A stretch of 64,000 bases of DNA from Kordia antarctica (GTDB taxonomy: Bacteria > Bacteroidota > Bacteroidia > Flavobacteriales > Flavobacteriaceae), in the NCBI RefSeq assembly GCF_009901525.1, contig NZ_CP019288.1:3129501-3193500 (forward strand). Direction: 5' to 3'. The translations under genes were made by a program, and so were the position numbers. Below are positions 36,084 to 45,800 of the stretch, piece by piece; position 1 is the first letter of the stretch; every line of letters starts with the position of its first letter. The notes under the pieces were generated by a model. That model saw only the letters and a program-made list of their open reading frames with translations, did not search any database and was not told the origin of the DNA.

Positions 36084-36278
36084 ATGAAAAGCAAAACATT
36101 CAATTCGTTAAAATTAAACAGAGTATCAGTTTCTAACTTATCATCTATTAGTGGTGGTCTTGTTGCGAATAACAATAATAATCAACAACCAATGCGAAAT
36201 GTTCCAAGTACAGCCGGACCAACTTGGGATTGTGGTTACAGTGCTGGTTGCAAAACTAAAGGTTGTGCTAATGGTTAA
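36084..36278 (+). CDS. GG-leader peptide, RiPP-like natural product precursor
   Basis: The 64-residue peptide has leader FNSLKLNRVSVSNLSSISGG, matching the leader of the peptide at 9344 (F-x-x-LKLN-[KR]-x-S-[IV]-S and a terminal GG). The core begins LVANNNNNQQP, carries an Asn/Gln run, and ends with a Cys/Gly-rich segment, WDCGYSAGCKTKGCANG, containing three Cys. It has its own terminator. No lanthionine synthetase, C39 peptidase or YcaO enzyme lies nearby. The radical SAM gene 1 kb downstream belongs to a family not known as a peptide maturase. The modification state is unknown. Confidence 0.78.
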   Translation: MKSKTFNSLKLNRVSVSNLSSISGGLVANNNNNQQPMRNVPSTAGPTWDCGYSAGCKTKGCANG

Positions 36279-36316
36279 TATGAAGAACTAAAATTATTTT
36301 CTAAATAACGTAAATT

Positions 36317-36354
36317 ACCCAAGTTTTATACACTAAAATTTGGGTGATTTTTTG
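36317..36354 (+). terminator. Intrinsic terminator of the second GG-leader peptide gene
   Basis: A 12-bp hairpin (acccaagtttta with taaaatttgggt, one G-T pair, 5-base loop) is followed by GATTTTTTG, 38 bases after the stop. Confidence 0.75.
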
Positions 36355-36381
36355 TTTAAATTAGTCTCTAAAAAAACCACC

Positions 36382-36813
36382 CTAATATTCAATATTAATA
36401 ACTCCATCAGTAAACGTAAATATTGGTTGTCCAGTATTATCTTCCATAGTTGCTCTAAAAGTTCCTTCCATTTTAGAATCTGTATGTACTTCAATAGAAG
36501 TTTCTCTGTTTCCATATATTGGATCTGAAATGTGGTTTATATGATTCTCAATAAACACAAAATCATCTATTTGATTTGTTTCTTCTACCAACACAGAAAA
36601 CAAAAGTGTTTTCATATTATTATCAAAAGATGCTTCTATAATCCTAATTTCAGTATTTGCTGGATTTAATGTCACGTTGTAATCTGTTAGAGAATAATCA
36701 ACTCCATTAAGATTGAAACTTAAATTACTTTCATTCAGTATTAATGAGTTTTCATCATCAGTTGAACACGACAGAAAAGCTAGAGCGATTAGACATAAAA
36801 ATACTTTTTTCAT
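36382..36813 (-). CDS. Small lipoprotein of unknown function
   Basis: The 143-residue protein starts at ATG 36813 (MKKVFLCLIALAFLSCSTDD), a clear type II signal peptide with the lipobox LSCS and acidic +2/+3 residues typical of surface-exposed Bacteroidota lipoproteins. The remainder is a small beta-rich domain (NLSFNLNGVDYSLTDYNVTL, FSVLVEETNQIDDF). No family is recognised. It is convergent with the GG-leader peptide gene across the terminator at 36317, and sits between the two copies of the radical SAM 3' end. Confidence 0.75.
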   Translation of the reverse strand: MKKVFLCLIALAFLSCSTDDENSLILNESNLSFNLNGVDYSLTDYNVTLNPANTEIRIIEASFDNNMKTLLFSVLVEETNQIDDFVFIENHINHISDPIYGNRETSIEVHTDSKMEGTFRATMEDNTGQPIFTFTDGVINIEY

Positions 36814-36989
36814 TGCGGTTAATTTATAATTATACACGTTTTTAATTCATCAATTTTGATTGATTACTTTTAAATGTATATCATAAATTTGTATAAAATA
36901 CTACAGAATTGATAAGCGTCGTGTATTTTTTATGAGCGTTGTTAAATGATGTGAATTTTATATATTTTTTGAAAAATAAAAATGATAGA

Positions 36990-37200
36990 TTTCGTTTTTA
37001 TTTTCTTTGTTCGCCCAAAGAATACTGAATCAAGTTCAGCACAGGCTTCAACAAAAGAAAAGGCACTTTTCCAGAGGTGTTTTTAGTTTTTTCTCTGAAA
37101 AACTAAAACCGTATTCATTTTTCTAAATTTTTTCCAAGGCTTCAAAAATTCTTAACGAAAAATGAATACTACACTTCGGAAAAGAACAAAGTGGAAAACA
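36990..37200. repeat. Multi-hairpin, probably interspersed, intergenic element
   Basis: Nested inverted repeats fill this part of the 389-base gap. Found are ctttgttc (37005-37012) with gaacaaag (37184-37191), cttttcc (37066-37072) with ggaaaag (37178-37184), ttttagttttt (37081-37091) with aaaaactaaaa (37098-37108), and gtattcatttttc (37111-37123) with gaaaaatgaatac (37157-37169). It also contains 37021-37043, identical to 52586-52608. No ORF is supported. The first 150 bases of the gap (36838-36989) are A/T-rich with nothing identified. Confidence 0.6.
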
Positions 37201-37226
37201 ACAACATTTATTACATCAATCTAATC

Positions 37227-38303
37227 TCAAAACAGCGAATATTGCCCACTTTTATACTTTTCGTGAAGCGTTCTATTGAGTTTGGGCGTTTTTTTATTTT
37301 TGAAATATTTCAATCGCGCAAGCTTGATTAAGTTATGAATTTGTTCTGCAATTTTTCCTTCGCCGCGCATTCTGTTTCCATAACGACTGTCATTTAATGT
37401 TCCGCCATGACAACTTGCAATTTGATTCAATACTTTTTCTGCTTTGTCTGGCATGGTTTTATGAATCCAATCTGAGAAAATTTCGCCAATAGCGCCATTC
37501 AATCGTACAATTGTATAACCAATTGATGTTGCGCCTAATTCAGCTACTTTTTTTGCCATCGGAAGAATTTCATGACTGTTTATAGACGGAATTATCGGTG
37601 CCAACATTACATTGACAGGAATTCCGTTTTCGGCGAGCGTTTGTACAGTTTCCAATCGCTTTTTAATGGTGGCAGTTCTTGGCTCCAACACACGACGCGT
37701 TTCTTCTGACAAGGAAGTTATAGAAATATTGACACTGACCAAGTTATCTTTTGCGAGTTCTTTTAGGAGATCTAAATCGCGCAGAATTAGTGCGTTTTTA
37801 GTAATGATTCCGACAGGATGTTTGTATTTTAAGAATACTTTTAAAAGACTTCGCGTAATCTCCAACTCCTTTTCTACAGGTTGGTAACAATCAGTATTGC
37901 CAGAAAGTATAATGGGACATGCTTGCCAATTTTTCTTCTTTATTTTTTCTTCTAATAATTCCGCAGCGTTGCGTTTGACTAATATTTTTCGTTCAAAATC
38001 TAATCCTGCGCTAAATCCCCAATATTCATGCGTCACACGCGCATAACAATAAATACAACCATGTTCACAACCTTGATACGGATTTAGTGAATATTCCATA
38101 CCAACATCTGGACTTTGCACTTTGTTTACAATCGTTTTTGGAAACGTATTGATGTATTGAGTTTTGTTTTTATCTGCTTCTTCGCCTTCTTTGTGACAAT
38201 ATTCTAAAAAATCGGAGCGCGTTTCATGCGTATCTTGCAAAAAACGATTGTGTACATTTTTTTGCGCGCCTCTTCCTTTGATGTTTTTCGTACGTTCCAA
38301 CAT
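37227..38303 (-). CDS. PA0069 family radical SAM protein
   Basis: The 358-residue radical SAM protein has the [4Fe-4S] motif CxxxCxxC in YQGCEHGCIYCYAR (near residue 75), then SGNTDCYQPVEKEL and GIITKNALILRD in the barrel. This resembles spore-photoproduct-lyase-like PA0069 proteins of unknown substrate. ATG 38303 (MLERTKNIKGRG) is the likely start; an extension to TTG 38315 adds four residues. The 3' end has a decayed copy at 35847-35906. Monocistronic. Function unknown despite wide occurrence. Confidence 0.93.
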   Translation of the reverse strand: MLERTKNIKGRGAQKNVHNRFLQDTHETRSDFLEYCHKEGEEADKNKTQYINTFPKTIVNKVQSPDVGMEYSLNPYQGCEHGCIYCYARVTHEYWGFSAGLDFERKILVKRNAAELLEEKIKKKNWQACPIILSGNTDCYQPVEKELEITRSLLKVFLKYKHPVGIITKNALILRDLDLLKELAKDNLVSVNISITSLSEETRRVLEPRTATIKKRLETVQTLAENGIPVNVMLAPIIPSINSHEILPMAKKVAELGATSIGYTIVRLNGAIGEIFSDWIHKTMPDKAEKVLNQIASCHGGTLNDSRYGNRMRGEGKIAEQIHNLIKLARLKYFKNKKTPKLNRTLHEKYKSGQYSLF

Positions 38304-38447
38304 TTCTTTTTTCAAAAATAAAAGCTATACAAACAATATCGCTTGGTTGAAATGATTTTGAAGTGCAACTACGGGAATTTTAATTCGTTAAACTTTTGAA
38401 AGTGACGTTCATTATATCTACATTTATAAAAAACAACCGCATTTCAT

Positions 38448-38879
38448 ATGTTTAAAACAATCTCTATATGCATTTCTTTTTTGTTTTTTGCTTCTGCAAA
38501 TAGCCAAGAAACTGTTGATCCTTACAAAGATCAAAAGGCAAACGCGAAAAATTTTCCATCAAACCTCAAAAAAAGCGATCAGCTAATTTGGTGTATTGAT
38601 GCGGAAAAAAAGAAGGGAAAATGGGTTGTCATTCTTGAAATATCTAAAGAAGAAATAAAAGAATTACAAGAGAAATTAGTATTACTTGGTTTTATCTCAA
38701 GGATAGAAAAAACTCAAGAAAGTATTTTGGATATAAATACAATGAATGCTATTATTTGTTTTGAAAAAGAACAAGGAAAAATTTATGAATGTTGCGGAAT
38801 TATTGGTATTTCTAAAGGAATGAAATCGCGAATAGAAAAAGCATTCCAAAAGAGAAAAAGAGTTCAAAAAAAGAATTGA
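38448..38879 (+). CDS. Secreted protein with peptidoglycan-binding-like repeat
   Basis: The 143-residue exported protein has a signal peptide (TISICISFLFFASANSQ). In the middle, IKELQEKLVLLGF followed about 12 residues later by LDINTMNAIICFEKEQGK fits the PG_binding_1 pattern (LQ-x2-L-x-LG...T-x-NAI-x-FE-x-EQG), although the usual DGxFG turn is altered to ILDIN. A basic C-terminal tail follows (KGMKSRIEKAFQKRKR). It could bind peptidoglycan; no catalytic domain is attached. It stops 1 base before the convergent T9SS gene's stop. Confidence 0.65.
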   Translation: MFKTISICISFLFFASANSQETVDPYKDQKANAKNFPSNLKKSDQLIWCIDAEKKKGKWVVILEISKEEIKELQEKLVLLGFISRIEKTQESILDINTMNAIICFEKEQGKIYECCGIIGISKGMKSRIEKAFQKRKRVQKKN

Positions 38880-38880
38880 A

Positions 38881-39915
38881 TTACTTCTTTATAAATTTTT
38901 TAATGATTGAACGATTTTGAAAATCAATTACTTTCAAAAAATATACACCACTTTTTAAAATACTTACATCAACTGTTGTTGAATTGTCTAAAGAAACTTC
39001 AATCTTTTTTCCAAGTATAGAATACATTTCTACGGTTTGAATGTTTGTAATTCCTTTAATATGTAAATTATCTGAAGCTGGATTTGGATAGATTGAAACA
39101 TTTGAAAGTTCTAAATCTTCTGTTGATAAGGTCCTAGAATAGGTAACTTGATTGCAATCGTTTGATACAGTTAGATAACGAAATTCCATTAATCCACATC
39201 CTGCAAAGCAATCGCCGCCACCAAGCATAAACTGATAGTTTTGATTTTCATCAAATATGATATCACATAGTTCTGTTTGAAAACTTACATTAGGAAATTG
39301 AACGATGTAATAAAGAACTCCTGTATAATTAAATCTATTATCAATTCCACTAGGAATTTCGAACGCTTCAATAATACCTGCCATGCTTTCCAAATCGTCA
39401 ATCAAAGCAAGCATGTTCAAAGCATCATGGCTAGTTTGTAAAGTGAAAAATGTTTTTCCACTACTATTAGAACTAAAATGCTCCGAATATGTAAGCTGAT
39501 ATTGCGCCATAAAATCGTCTAAAGGTGCAAACCCAGACGTTCCTGTAGTAATTAAAGTTTGTACCCAAGAAACATTAGTGAACACAGAAAAAACGATCTT
39601 TTCATACGATACCTGAAACTCATTATATTCAGTATTGACATGAAACTGAAATTTAGTAAACAAAGAATCAATACTTGGGTTGTTATCAGGGTTTTCATAA
39701 ATAGCCGATAGCTTTTCCAAATGGTAATCTACGCGTGTTTGTGGAATATAAGGATTGTCATAATCAGGATCATTCACGTTACTTTGAATTTCTCGTAACG
39801 CCAATATATTAGCATCTACATCATAGTTCTGCTGAATAAATGGGCTAATAACACATTGCGCAGATACGCTAAATATGAATAAACAAAATAAGGCTGTTAG
39901 AGAAGTTTTTTTCAT
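38881..39915 (-). CDS. Secreted protein with T9SS type A sorting domain
   Basis: The 344-residue protein has a signal peptide (LTALFCLFIFSVSAQ), an about 230-residue region with no recognisable domain (Tyr/Phe/Asp-rich, with an FAGCGLMEFRYL Cys segment), and a C-terminal T9SS sorting domain (VSIYPNPASDNLHIKG to SIIKKFIKK). It should therefore be secreted or attached at the cell surface. The central part does not match an enzyme family I know; a lineage-specific surface protein is likely. Confidence 0.8.
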   Translation of the reverse strand: MKKTSLTALFCLFIFSVSAQCVISPFIQQNYDVDANILALREIQSNVNDPDYDNPYIPQTRVDYHLEKLSAIYENPDNNPSIDSLFTKFQFHVNTEYNEFQVSYEKIVFSVFTNVSWVQTLITTGTSGFAPLDDFMAQYQLTYSEHFSSNSSGKTFFTLQTSHDALNMLALIDDLESMAGIIEAFEIPSGIDNRFNYTGVLYYIVQFPNVSFQTELCDIIFDENQNYQFMLGGGDCFAGCGLMEFRYLTVSNDCNQVTYSRTLSTEDLELSNVSIYPNPASDNLHIKGITNIQTVEMYSILGKKIEVSLDNSTTVDVSILKSGVYFLKVIDFQNRSIIKKFIKK

Positions 39916-40023
39916 GACGACTAGTTAGTTGTTTGATAAACAAATTAACCACCTATTCCTAAATTTAACAAGAAACTCTATTCGTAATTTATAAATAACG
40001 ATAACAATCGAATTATTCTCTAT

Positions 40024-40806
40024 TTATTTCCCCGGAAATTCCGCTTTGCGTTTTTCTAAAAAAGCGGTTGTTCCTTCTTTGAAATCTTCCGTTCCAAAAC
40101 AGTTTCCAAATTCCGAAATTTCAATTTCATAACCATTTACGCCAGCTTCATAGTTTGCATTGACAGCTTTGATTGCTCCGCTAATCGCAACTAATGAGTT
40201 TCGCATTATTTTGCTTGCCAATTTATACGCTAATGGCAACAATTCTTCTTGTGTAGTTACATGATTTACCAATCCGCATTGGTGTGCTTCTTCTGCGCCA
40301 ATCATTCCGGCAGTCATAATCATTTCCATTGCTTTTCCTTTTCCAACCAATTGTGGCAAACGTTGCGTTCCGCCATATCCTGGAATTACGCCTAAGGAAA
40401 CTTCTGGTAAGCCCATTTTTGCATTGTCGCTGGCAATTCTAAAATGTGCAGCCATTGCCAATTCCAATCCGCCACCAAGTGCAAATCCGTTTACGGCAGC
40501 AATTACTGGCGTTCCTAAATTTTGTACAAAATCGAATAGCAATTCTTGTCCTTTTGCAGCTAACTTTCCGCCATCTTTAACTGAAAAATCTGCAAATTCG
40601 CTAATATCTGCGCCAGCTACAAAAGCTTTTTCACCACTTCCTGTTAAGACAATTACTTTGGTATTTTCGTCACTATCTAACGCTTCAAAAGCATCGCGCA
40701 ATTCTTGAATGGTGTCACGGTTTAATGCGTTTAGTTTTTTTGGACGATTGATTGTAATTGTTGCAATTCCGTTGTCTTGTGTTACACCTATGTTTTCGTA
40801 ATTCAT
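40024..40806 (-). CDS. Enoyl-CoA hydratase/isomerase family protein
   Basis: The 260-residue crotonase-fold enzyme is predicted to hydrate trans-2-enoyl-CoA in fatty-acid degradation. It has the oxyanion-hole AFVAGADISEF, NGFALGGGLELAMA with the first catalytic Glu, and GLPEVSLGVIPGYGGTQRL with the second Glu, so both catalytic Glu residues are present as in true hydratases. It is 4 bases downstream of the histidine kinase gene and therefore in the same operon; the reason for that pairing is not clear. Confidence 0.93.
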   Translation of the reverse strand: MNYENIGVTQDNGIATITINRPKKLNALNRDTIQELRDAFEALDSDENTKVIVLTGSGEKAFVAGADISEFADFSVKDGGKLAAKGQELLFDFVQNLGTPVIAAVNGFALGGGLELAMAAHFRIASDNAKMGLPEVSLGVIPGYGGTQRLPQLVGKGKAMEMIMTAGMIGAEEAHQCGLVNHVTTQEELLPLAYKLASKIMRNSLVAISGAIKAVNANYEAGVNGYEIEISEFGNCFGTEDFKEGTTAFLEKRKAEFPGK

Positions 40807-40810
40807 GTGA

Positions 40811-42268
40811 TTAATTTTTTGGGAAAGTCACTATAAATGTCGTGCCTTCGTTTTCTTCTGATGTAAAAGTAATACTTCCTTTATAAGTTTCTACAATATT
40901 TTTTACCATTCCAAGTCCAAGTCCCATTCCACTGGTTTTGGTTGTAAATTTTGGTTCAAATATCTTTCGCATGTTTTCTTTCGTGATTCCAATTCCGTTA
41001 TCTTTTACCGTAATTGTTACGTTCTCGTTTTCTTGAAATACACGGACATCTATACGCGGTTTTCGATCAGTTGGAATTGCTTGTGTCGCATTTTTTACCA
41101 AGTTCGTTATGACACGAATTAGTTGTGTGCGATCAAATTTTGCAACAATTTCTTGTTCTTCAAACGAAACATTTATATAATCTTCATTAAAAATATCCAT
41201 TGCCAAACGTGTAATTTCAACCACATTCAACATTTCATTTTGCTGTGCTGGCATTTTAGCAAAGTTAGAAAACGCCGAAGCAATACTACTCATGGTGTCA
41301 ATTTGCTGAATTAATGTTTTAGAATATTCATCTACTTTTTGATGAATTTTTGGATCTTCCGGATCAAACTTTCGTTGGAAACTTTGCACACTCAAACGCA
41401 TTGGCGTCAACGGGTTTTTAATTTCGTGCGCTACTTGTTTTGCCATTTCGCGCCAAGCTTGTTCACGTTCGCTCATCGCAAGTTTTACAGCACTTTCTTC
41501 CAACTCATCAATCATACTATTGTACGCATTAATTAGGTTGTAAATCTCTTCTCCTGCATCTTCTACAATAATTTTTTCATTGCGTTTATTAAAGCGTGTT
41601 TGATCTAATTTTTCTCCAATTTGCTTTAATGATTTTGTAATATATCTCGAAATAAAATACGCAAAAACAATTGCCACTAACAGCATTACAACATAGGCAT
41701 ATCCTAAACGTCTTAGAAATTCTCGCAATTCGTAATCACTAAATGTATTGTCTTGTTTATATTTTAAATTGATGATTCCCAGCGGTTTCGATTTGGAATC
41801 TGTGATAATACTATACGAAGATTGATATTCTATTTCTGTTTCTGTGATAATTTCTTCTACATAATGTTTGTCAACACTTGCACGTAAATTATTTAGGATT
41901 TTGGCAGACAAACATTCTGTGACATCTTCGCTTCTAATAGAAGTGTCAGACGTTTTTAGAAAATTACCTTCTAAGTCGTATAAATTAACATCCACTTTAT
42001 GAATATCTGCAATTTTAAAAATTTCATCCTTAAAAATAAGTCCCAAATTTTCTTGACTCACTACATACGTAGTTTCAAAATTGATAAGGTATTTTATATG
42101 TCCTTTTACCTGATTTTCTTTTCGTTCCAATCGTCTTAAATGATAATCAACGGATTGTTCATGATATTGATAAATAGTCACCAAAGCAATAAGGATAGAT
42201 GCTACAAGAATCAAGAGAATCATGTAGGCAAATATTCGGGAACGTAATGACAATCTTGCTGGTTTCAT
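40811..42268 (-). CDS. Sensor histidine kinase (HAMP, HisKA, HATPase)
   Basis: The 485-residue membrane kinase has TM1 at residues 12-30 (FAYMILLILVASILIALVTI), a periplasmic loop of about 150 residues and TM2 near 190-210 (YVVMLLVAIVFAYFISRYI). A HAMP domain and a coiled linker follow. The HisKA phospho-acceptor is in AHEIKNPLTPMRL (His281), and the HATPase domain has LVKNATQAIP (N box), VKDNGIGITKENM (G1) and TSGMGLGLGMV (G2). This is the NtrY-like class by its HEIKNPLTP motif. No cognate response regulator is adjacent. Operon with HemJ upstream and enoyl-CoA hydratase downstream. Confidence 0.94.
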   Translation of the reverse strand: MKPARLSLRSRIFAYMILLILVASILIALVTIYQYHEQSVDYHLRRLERKENQVKGHIKYLINFETTYVVSQENLGLIFKDEIFKIADIHKVDVNLYDLEGNFLKTSDTSIRSEDVTECLSAKILNNLRASVDKHYVEEIITETEIEYQSSYSIITDSKSKPLGIINLKYKQDNTFSDYELREFLRRLGYAYVVMLLVAIVFAYFISRYITKSLKQIGEKLDQTRFNKRNEKIIVEDAGEEIYNLINAYNSMIDELEESAVKLAMSEREQAWREMAKQVAHEIKNPLTPMRLSVQSFQRKFDPEDPKIHQKVDEYSKTLIQQIDTMSSIASAFSNFAKMPAQQNEMLNVVEITRLAMDIFNEDYINVSFEEQEIVAKFDRTQLIRVITNLVKNATQAIPTDRKPRIDVRVFQENENVTITVKDNGIGITKENMRKIFEPKFTTKTSGMGLGLGMVKNIVETYKGSITFTSEENEGTTFIVTFPKN

Positions 42269-42315
42269 GAATGTTTATTTATCTTCTGTGTGTTGACTCA
42301 ATAATCAAGCCAATA

Positions 42316-42861
42316 TTATGCTTCTGGGTTTTTCGTGCGAATGCGTTTATATAGCTTAAATCCTAACATAAGCACTATTCCTAATACAAAAATTCCAATT
42401 ACACCAAAAATCCAATTGATAGCACTTTTTAAGATGACCAAAAACACAACCGCAAATAGAATAAAAGTCGCGCCTTCGTTCCAAATTCGCATAAAATTAG
42501 ACGTATATTTTACCTCATCACGTTGCAATTGGGTGAACATTTGATGTGTTTTAAACTGATACAGAAATAACAAAAATACAAACGCAAGTTTTACATGCAT
42601 CCAAGATTGCTCAAGCCAAAAAGGTCTTAAAATTAACAACCAAATTGCAAAGATTGTTGCCAAAATTGCTGAAGGCCACGTGATAATAAACCACAAGCGT
42701 TTTGCCATTAATTTGAGTTGTTTTCCTAAGATTTCTTTTTCTGGCGAAGGTTTATGAAACGCTTCTATTTGATACACAAATAGCCGTGGAATATAAAATA
42801 ATCCTGCAAACCAAGTTACTACAAAAATCAGGTGTAATGATTTTATATAATCGTATTCCAT
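42316..42861 (-). CDS. hemJ: HemJ-type protoporphyrinogen IX oxidase (CopD/UPF0093 family)
   Basis: The 181-residue membrane protein has about five helices. The HemJ signature includes KSLHLIFVVTWFAGLFYIPR at the start, with the conserved His and Arg, and SWMHVKLAFVFLLF with the conserved His/Lys. HemJ oxidises protoporphyrinogen IX in the penultimate step of heme synthesis. It fits with hemH at 47545 and hemA/hemCD/hemE further on. Its ATG directly abuts the stop of the propeller gene (TAA then ATG), so the two are likely co-translated. Confidence 0.88.
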   Translation of the reverse strand: MEYDYIKSLHLIFVVTWFAGLFYIPRLFVYQIEAFHKPSPEKEILGKQLKLMAKRLWFIITWPSAILATIFAIWLLILRPFWLEQSWMHVKLAFVFLLFLYQFKTHQMFTQLQRDEVKYTSNFMRIWNEGATFILFAVVFLVILKSAINWIFGVIGIFVLGIVLMLGFKLYKRIRTKNPEA

Positions 42862-45800
42862 TTAGTCTTCTATAAATAGATAGTTTAGTTTTTTCGTATT
42901 AAATGCTTCGTTAAATGCTTTAATTTCAGTGTCTACCAAATTATTGAATGTGTTCAATTGTTGATTAATTTGTTGCGATAATTCATTTTTTACGGCAATA
43001 TCTTGCTCGGTTGGCGCAAAATCGCCCATACTTACCAATGAATTTAAGTGTCCTAATTTGTTCGTTAAACGAATTGGGAAATTCAACGGATCTTGTCCAC
43101 TTCTATTTTTTGTTTGATACAAAGCTTCTTCAATCGTCGTGAATTTTTTCTTTAACTCATTGGCTTTATCTACCAATTCTTTCACGTTTTCGTCATCTTT
43201 ATATTGCGCTGCAAAAGAACTCAATTTTCCATTAATCTTTCTAATTTTTTTAATCGATTTATGTGCATTATCCATCGTTTCGTTAACATCTTTGATAAAA
43301 TCAAATTGCTTTTGCATATCTGCCAACGTACTTTCTGCTCTTGGATCTGCTACAATTGTAAATGGTTTTGTAAGTTCAACTTTATTGATACTATCCTTTT
43401 TAACCGTTAATTTCACTTTATAATCACCAGGAATTGCTTTCGGACCTTCCAAACTTGCCCACCACAAAATCATTCCTTTGAGCTTTTCAGTTCCTTTGTA
43501 CGACATATTCCACACAAACTGATTCGCTCCTTTTTCAACTTCAAGCTTATCTTTCTCTTTATTTTTTGTGCTGAATGTTTTAATAATTTTTCCACTTGCG
43601 TCAGAATATGTTAACGAAACCTCAGCTTTTTCATCAAAATCATTCAAATAGAAATACGTCATCACACCATTCGGATGATTTGTTCCGTCAGTTTTACTTC
43701 CTTTTCGGGAACCGCCACGCATTCTGTAGGTATCTTTTGGTGTGTACAGAATATTTGAATTTTTTGTAATAGTATATTGTTGATGAATCACAGTTAAATC
43801 ATCAATAATCCATAAACTTCTACCTTGTGTGGCAACGATTAAATTGTTGTCTTTTATAGTTAAATCTGTAATTGGAACAATGGGAAGATTCAACTGAAAC
43901 GATTGCCAGTTTTTCCCATCGTTGAACGAAATATACATGCCAGTTTCTGTTCCAGCATATAACAAACCTTTGCGTTTTGGGTCTTCACGCACAACACGCG
44001 TGAAATGTTCTGCGTTGATTCCGTTGGTAATTTTTGTCCACGTTTTTCCGTAATCTGTTGTTTTATATAAATATGGAGCAAAATCGCCTGTTTTATATTT
44101 TGTTCCAGCTATATAACACGTTCCAGCATCAAATGCACTTGGCTCAATGCTATTAATCATCATCCATTCTGGCATTCCGTTTGGCGTAACATTGTTCCAG
44201 GTTTGTCCGCCATCTTGCGTAACGTGAAGCAATCCGTCGTCGCTTCCAACCCAAAGTAAACCTTCTTTTACTGACGATTCTTGTGCAGCAAATATGGTGC
44301 AATAATATTCTACGGAAGTGTTATCCTGTGTAATTGGTCCACCTGAAGATTTTAGTTTCTCTGGATCATTTCGAGTTAAATCTGGACTAATAATTTCCCA
44401 AGATTGTCCTTCATTTTCCGTCACATGCACACGATTTGAAAATGTATATAATTTATTCGGATTGTGTTTTGAAAATAGAATTGGAAAATTCCACTGAAAG
44501 CGATATTTCATACCTTCTGCGCCATGTCCCATCGGATTATCTGGCCAAACATTAATGGCTCTTACCGTTCCTGTTCTGTGATTTTTTCGGGTAAGAAAAC
44601 CGTCATAACTTCCACCATATACAATGTCATTATCTTTTGGATCGACGGCAATATGAGCTGATTCGCCACCTGCGGTACTTTCCCAATCGTCATCCGAAAT
44701 AGAACGTCCGTCAGTTCTATGCGGAATTCGAATCGTAGAATTATCTTGTTGTGCTACATAAATTCTGTATGGAAAACTAGTATCTGTAGTTACCCTGTAA
44801 AATTGCGATGTTGGCTGATTGTGATATGTGCTCCACGTTTCGCCGCCATCATAGGTAACTTGTGCGCCGCCATCATCGCCAATAATCATCCGTTTTGGAT
44901 TTTCGGGCGCAATCCATAAATCATGGTGATCGCCATGTGGCGCATTGTACGTACTAAATGTTCTTCCGCCATCGGTGCTTTTATGATACCGAACATTCAA
45001 TACATAGACAACATCTACGTTTTCCGTATCCGCATATAAACGTGTGTAATACCAAGCGCGTTGACGCAATTTACGTTCACTATTCACTTGATTCCACGTT
45101 TCGCCGCCATCATCACTTCTATATAATCCGCCTTTTTCTTTATTTTCAACAATTGCCCAAACACGTTGATTGTTGAGTGGAGAAACCGTTACGCCAATAA
45201 TTCCTAAGGTATCTGTTGGAAATCCTTTATGTTTTGAAATCTCTGTCCACGTTTCGCCACTATCTGTACTTTTCCATAATGCCGAACCTTCGCCACCAGA
45301 ACTCAAACTATATGGAGTTCTACGAATTCGCCAAGTTGACGCGTATAAAATTCTCGGATTTGTTGGATCTATCAATAAATCTACAACGCCAGCATTTTCA
45401 TTTGCGAAGAGTGTTTTCTTCCATGTTTTTCCGCCATCGATACTTTTATAAACGCCTCTTTCTTGTGTTGGTTTGTATAAATTTCCCATCACGCCAGCAT
45501 ATACAATATCTGAATTTGTTGGATGAACCGCCATTCTTGGAATGTGTCTTGAGTTTTTTAAACCAGCGTCTGTCCATGTTTTTCCTGCATCGACACTTTT
45601 CCAAACTCCATATCCTGAAGATACATTTCCGCGCACGGTTTTTTCTCCGCCGCCAACATACATAACATTCGGGTCACTTTTAGAAACTGTAATCGAACCA
45701 ATACTTCCGCCAAAATAACCATCCGAAATATTTTCCCAACTCCGTCCGCCATTGGTAGTTTTCCAAACGCCGCCGCCTGTTGCGCCAAAATAGAATAAGT

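Noticed and set aside
36333-36528. Short frames antisense to the lipoprotein gene and its terminator
   Set aside because: They overlap a real lipoprotein with a good signal peptide and are lysine/leucine-biased noise.
37227-38303. Radical SAM protein as the maturase for the GG-leader peptide at 36084
   Set aside because: PA0069-type proteins lack the SPASM or RRE domains of peptide maturases, the gene has the opposite orientation, and it is common in genomes without such peptides.
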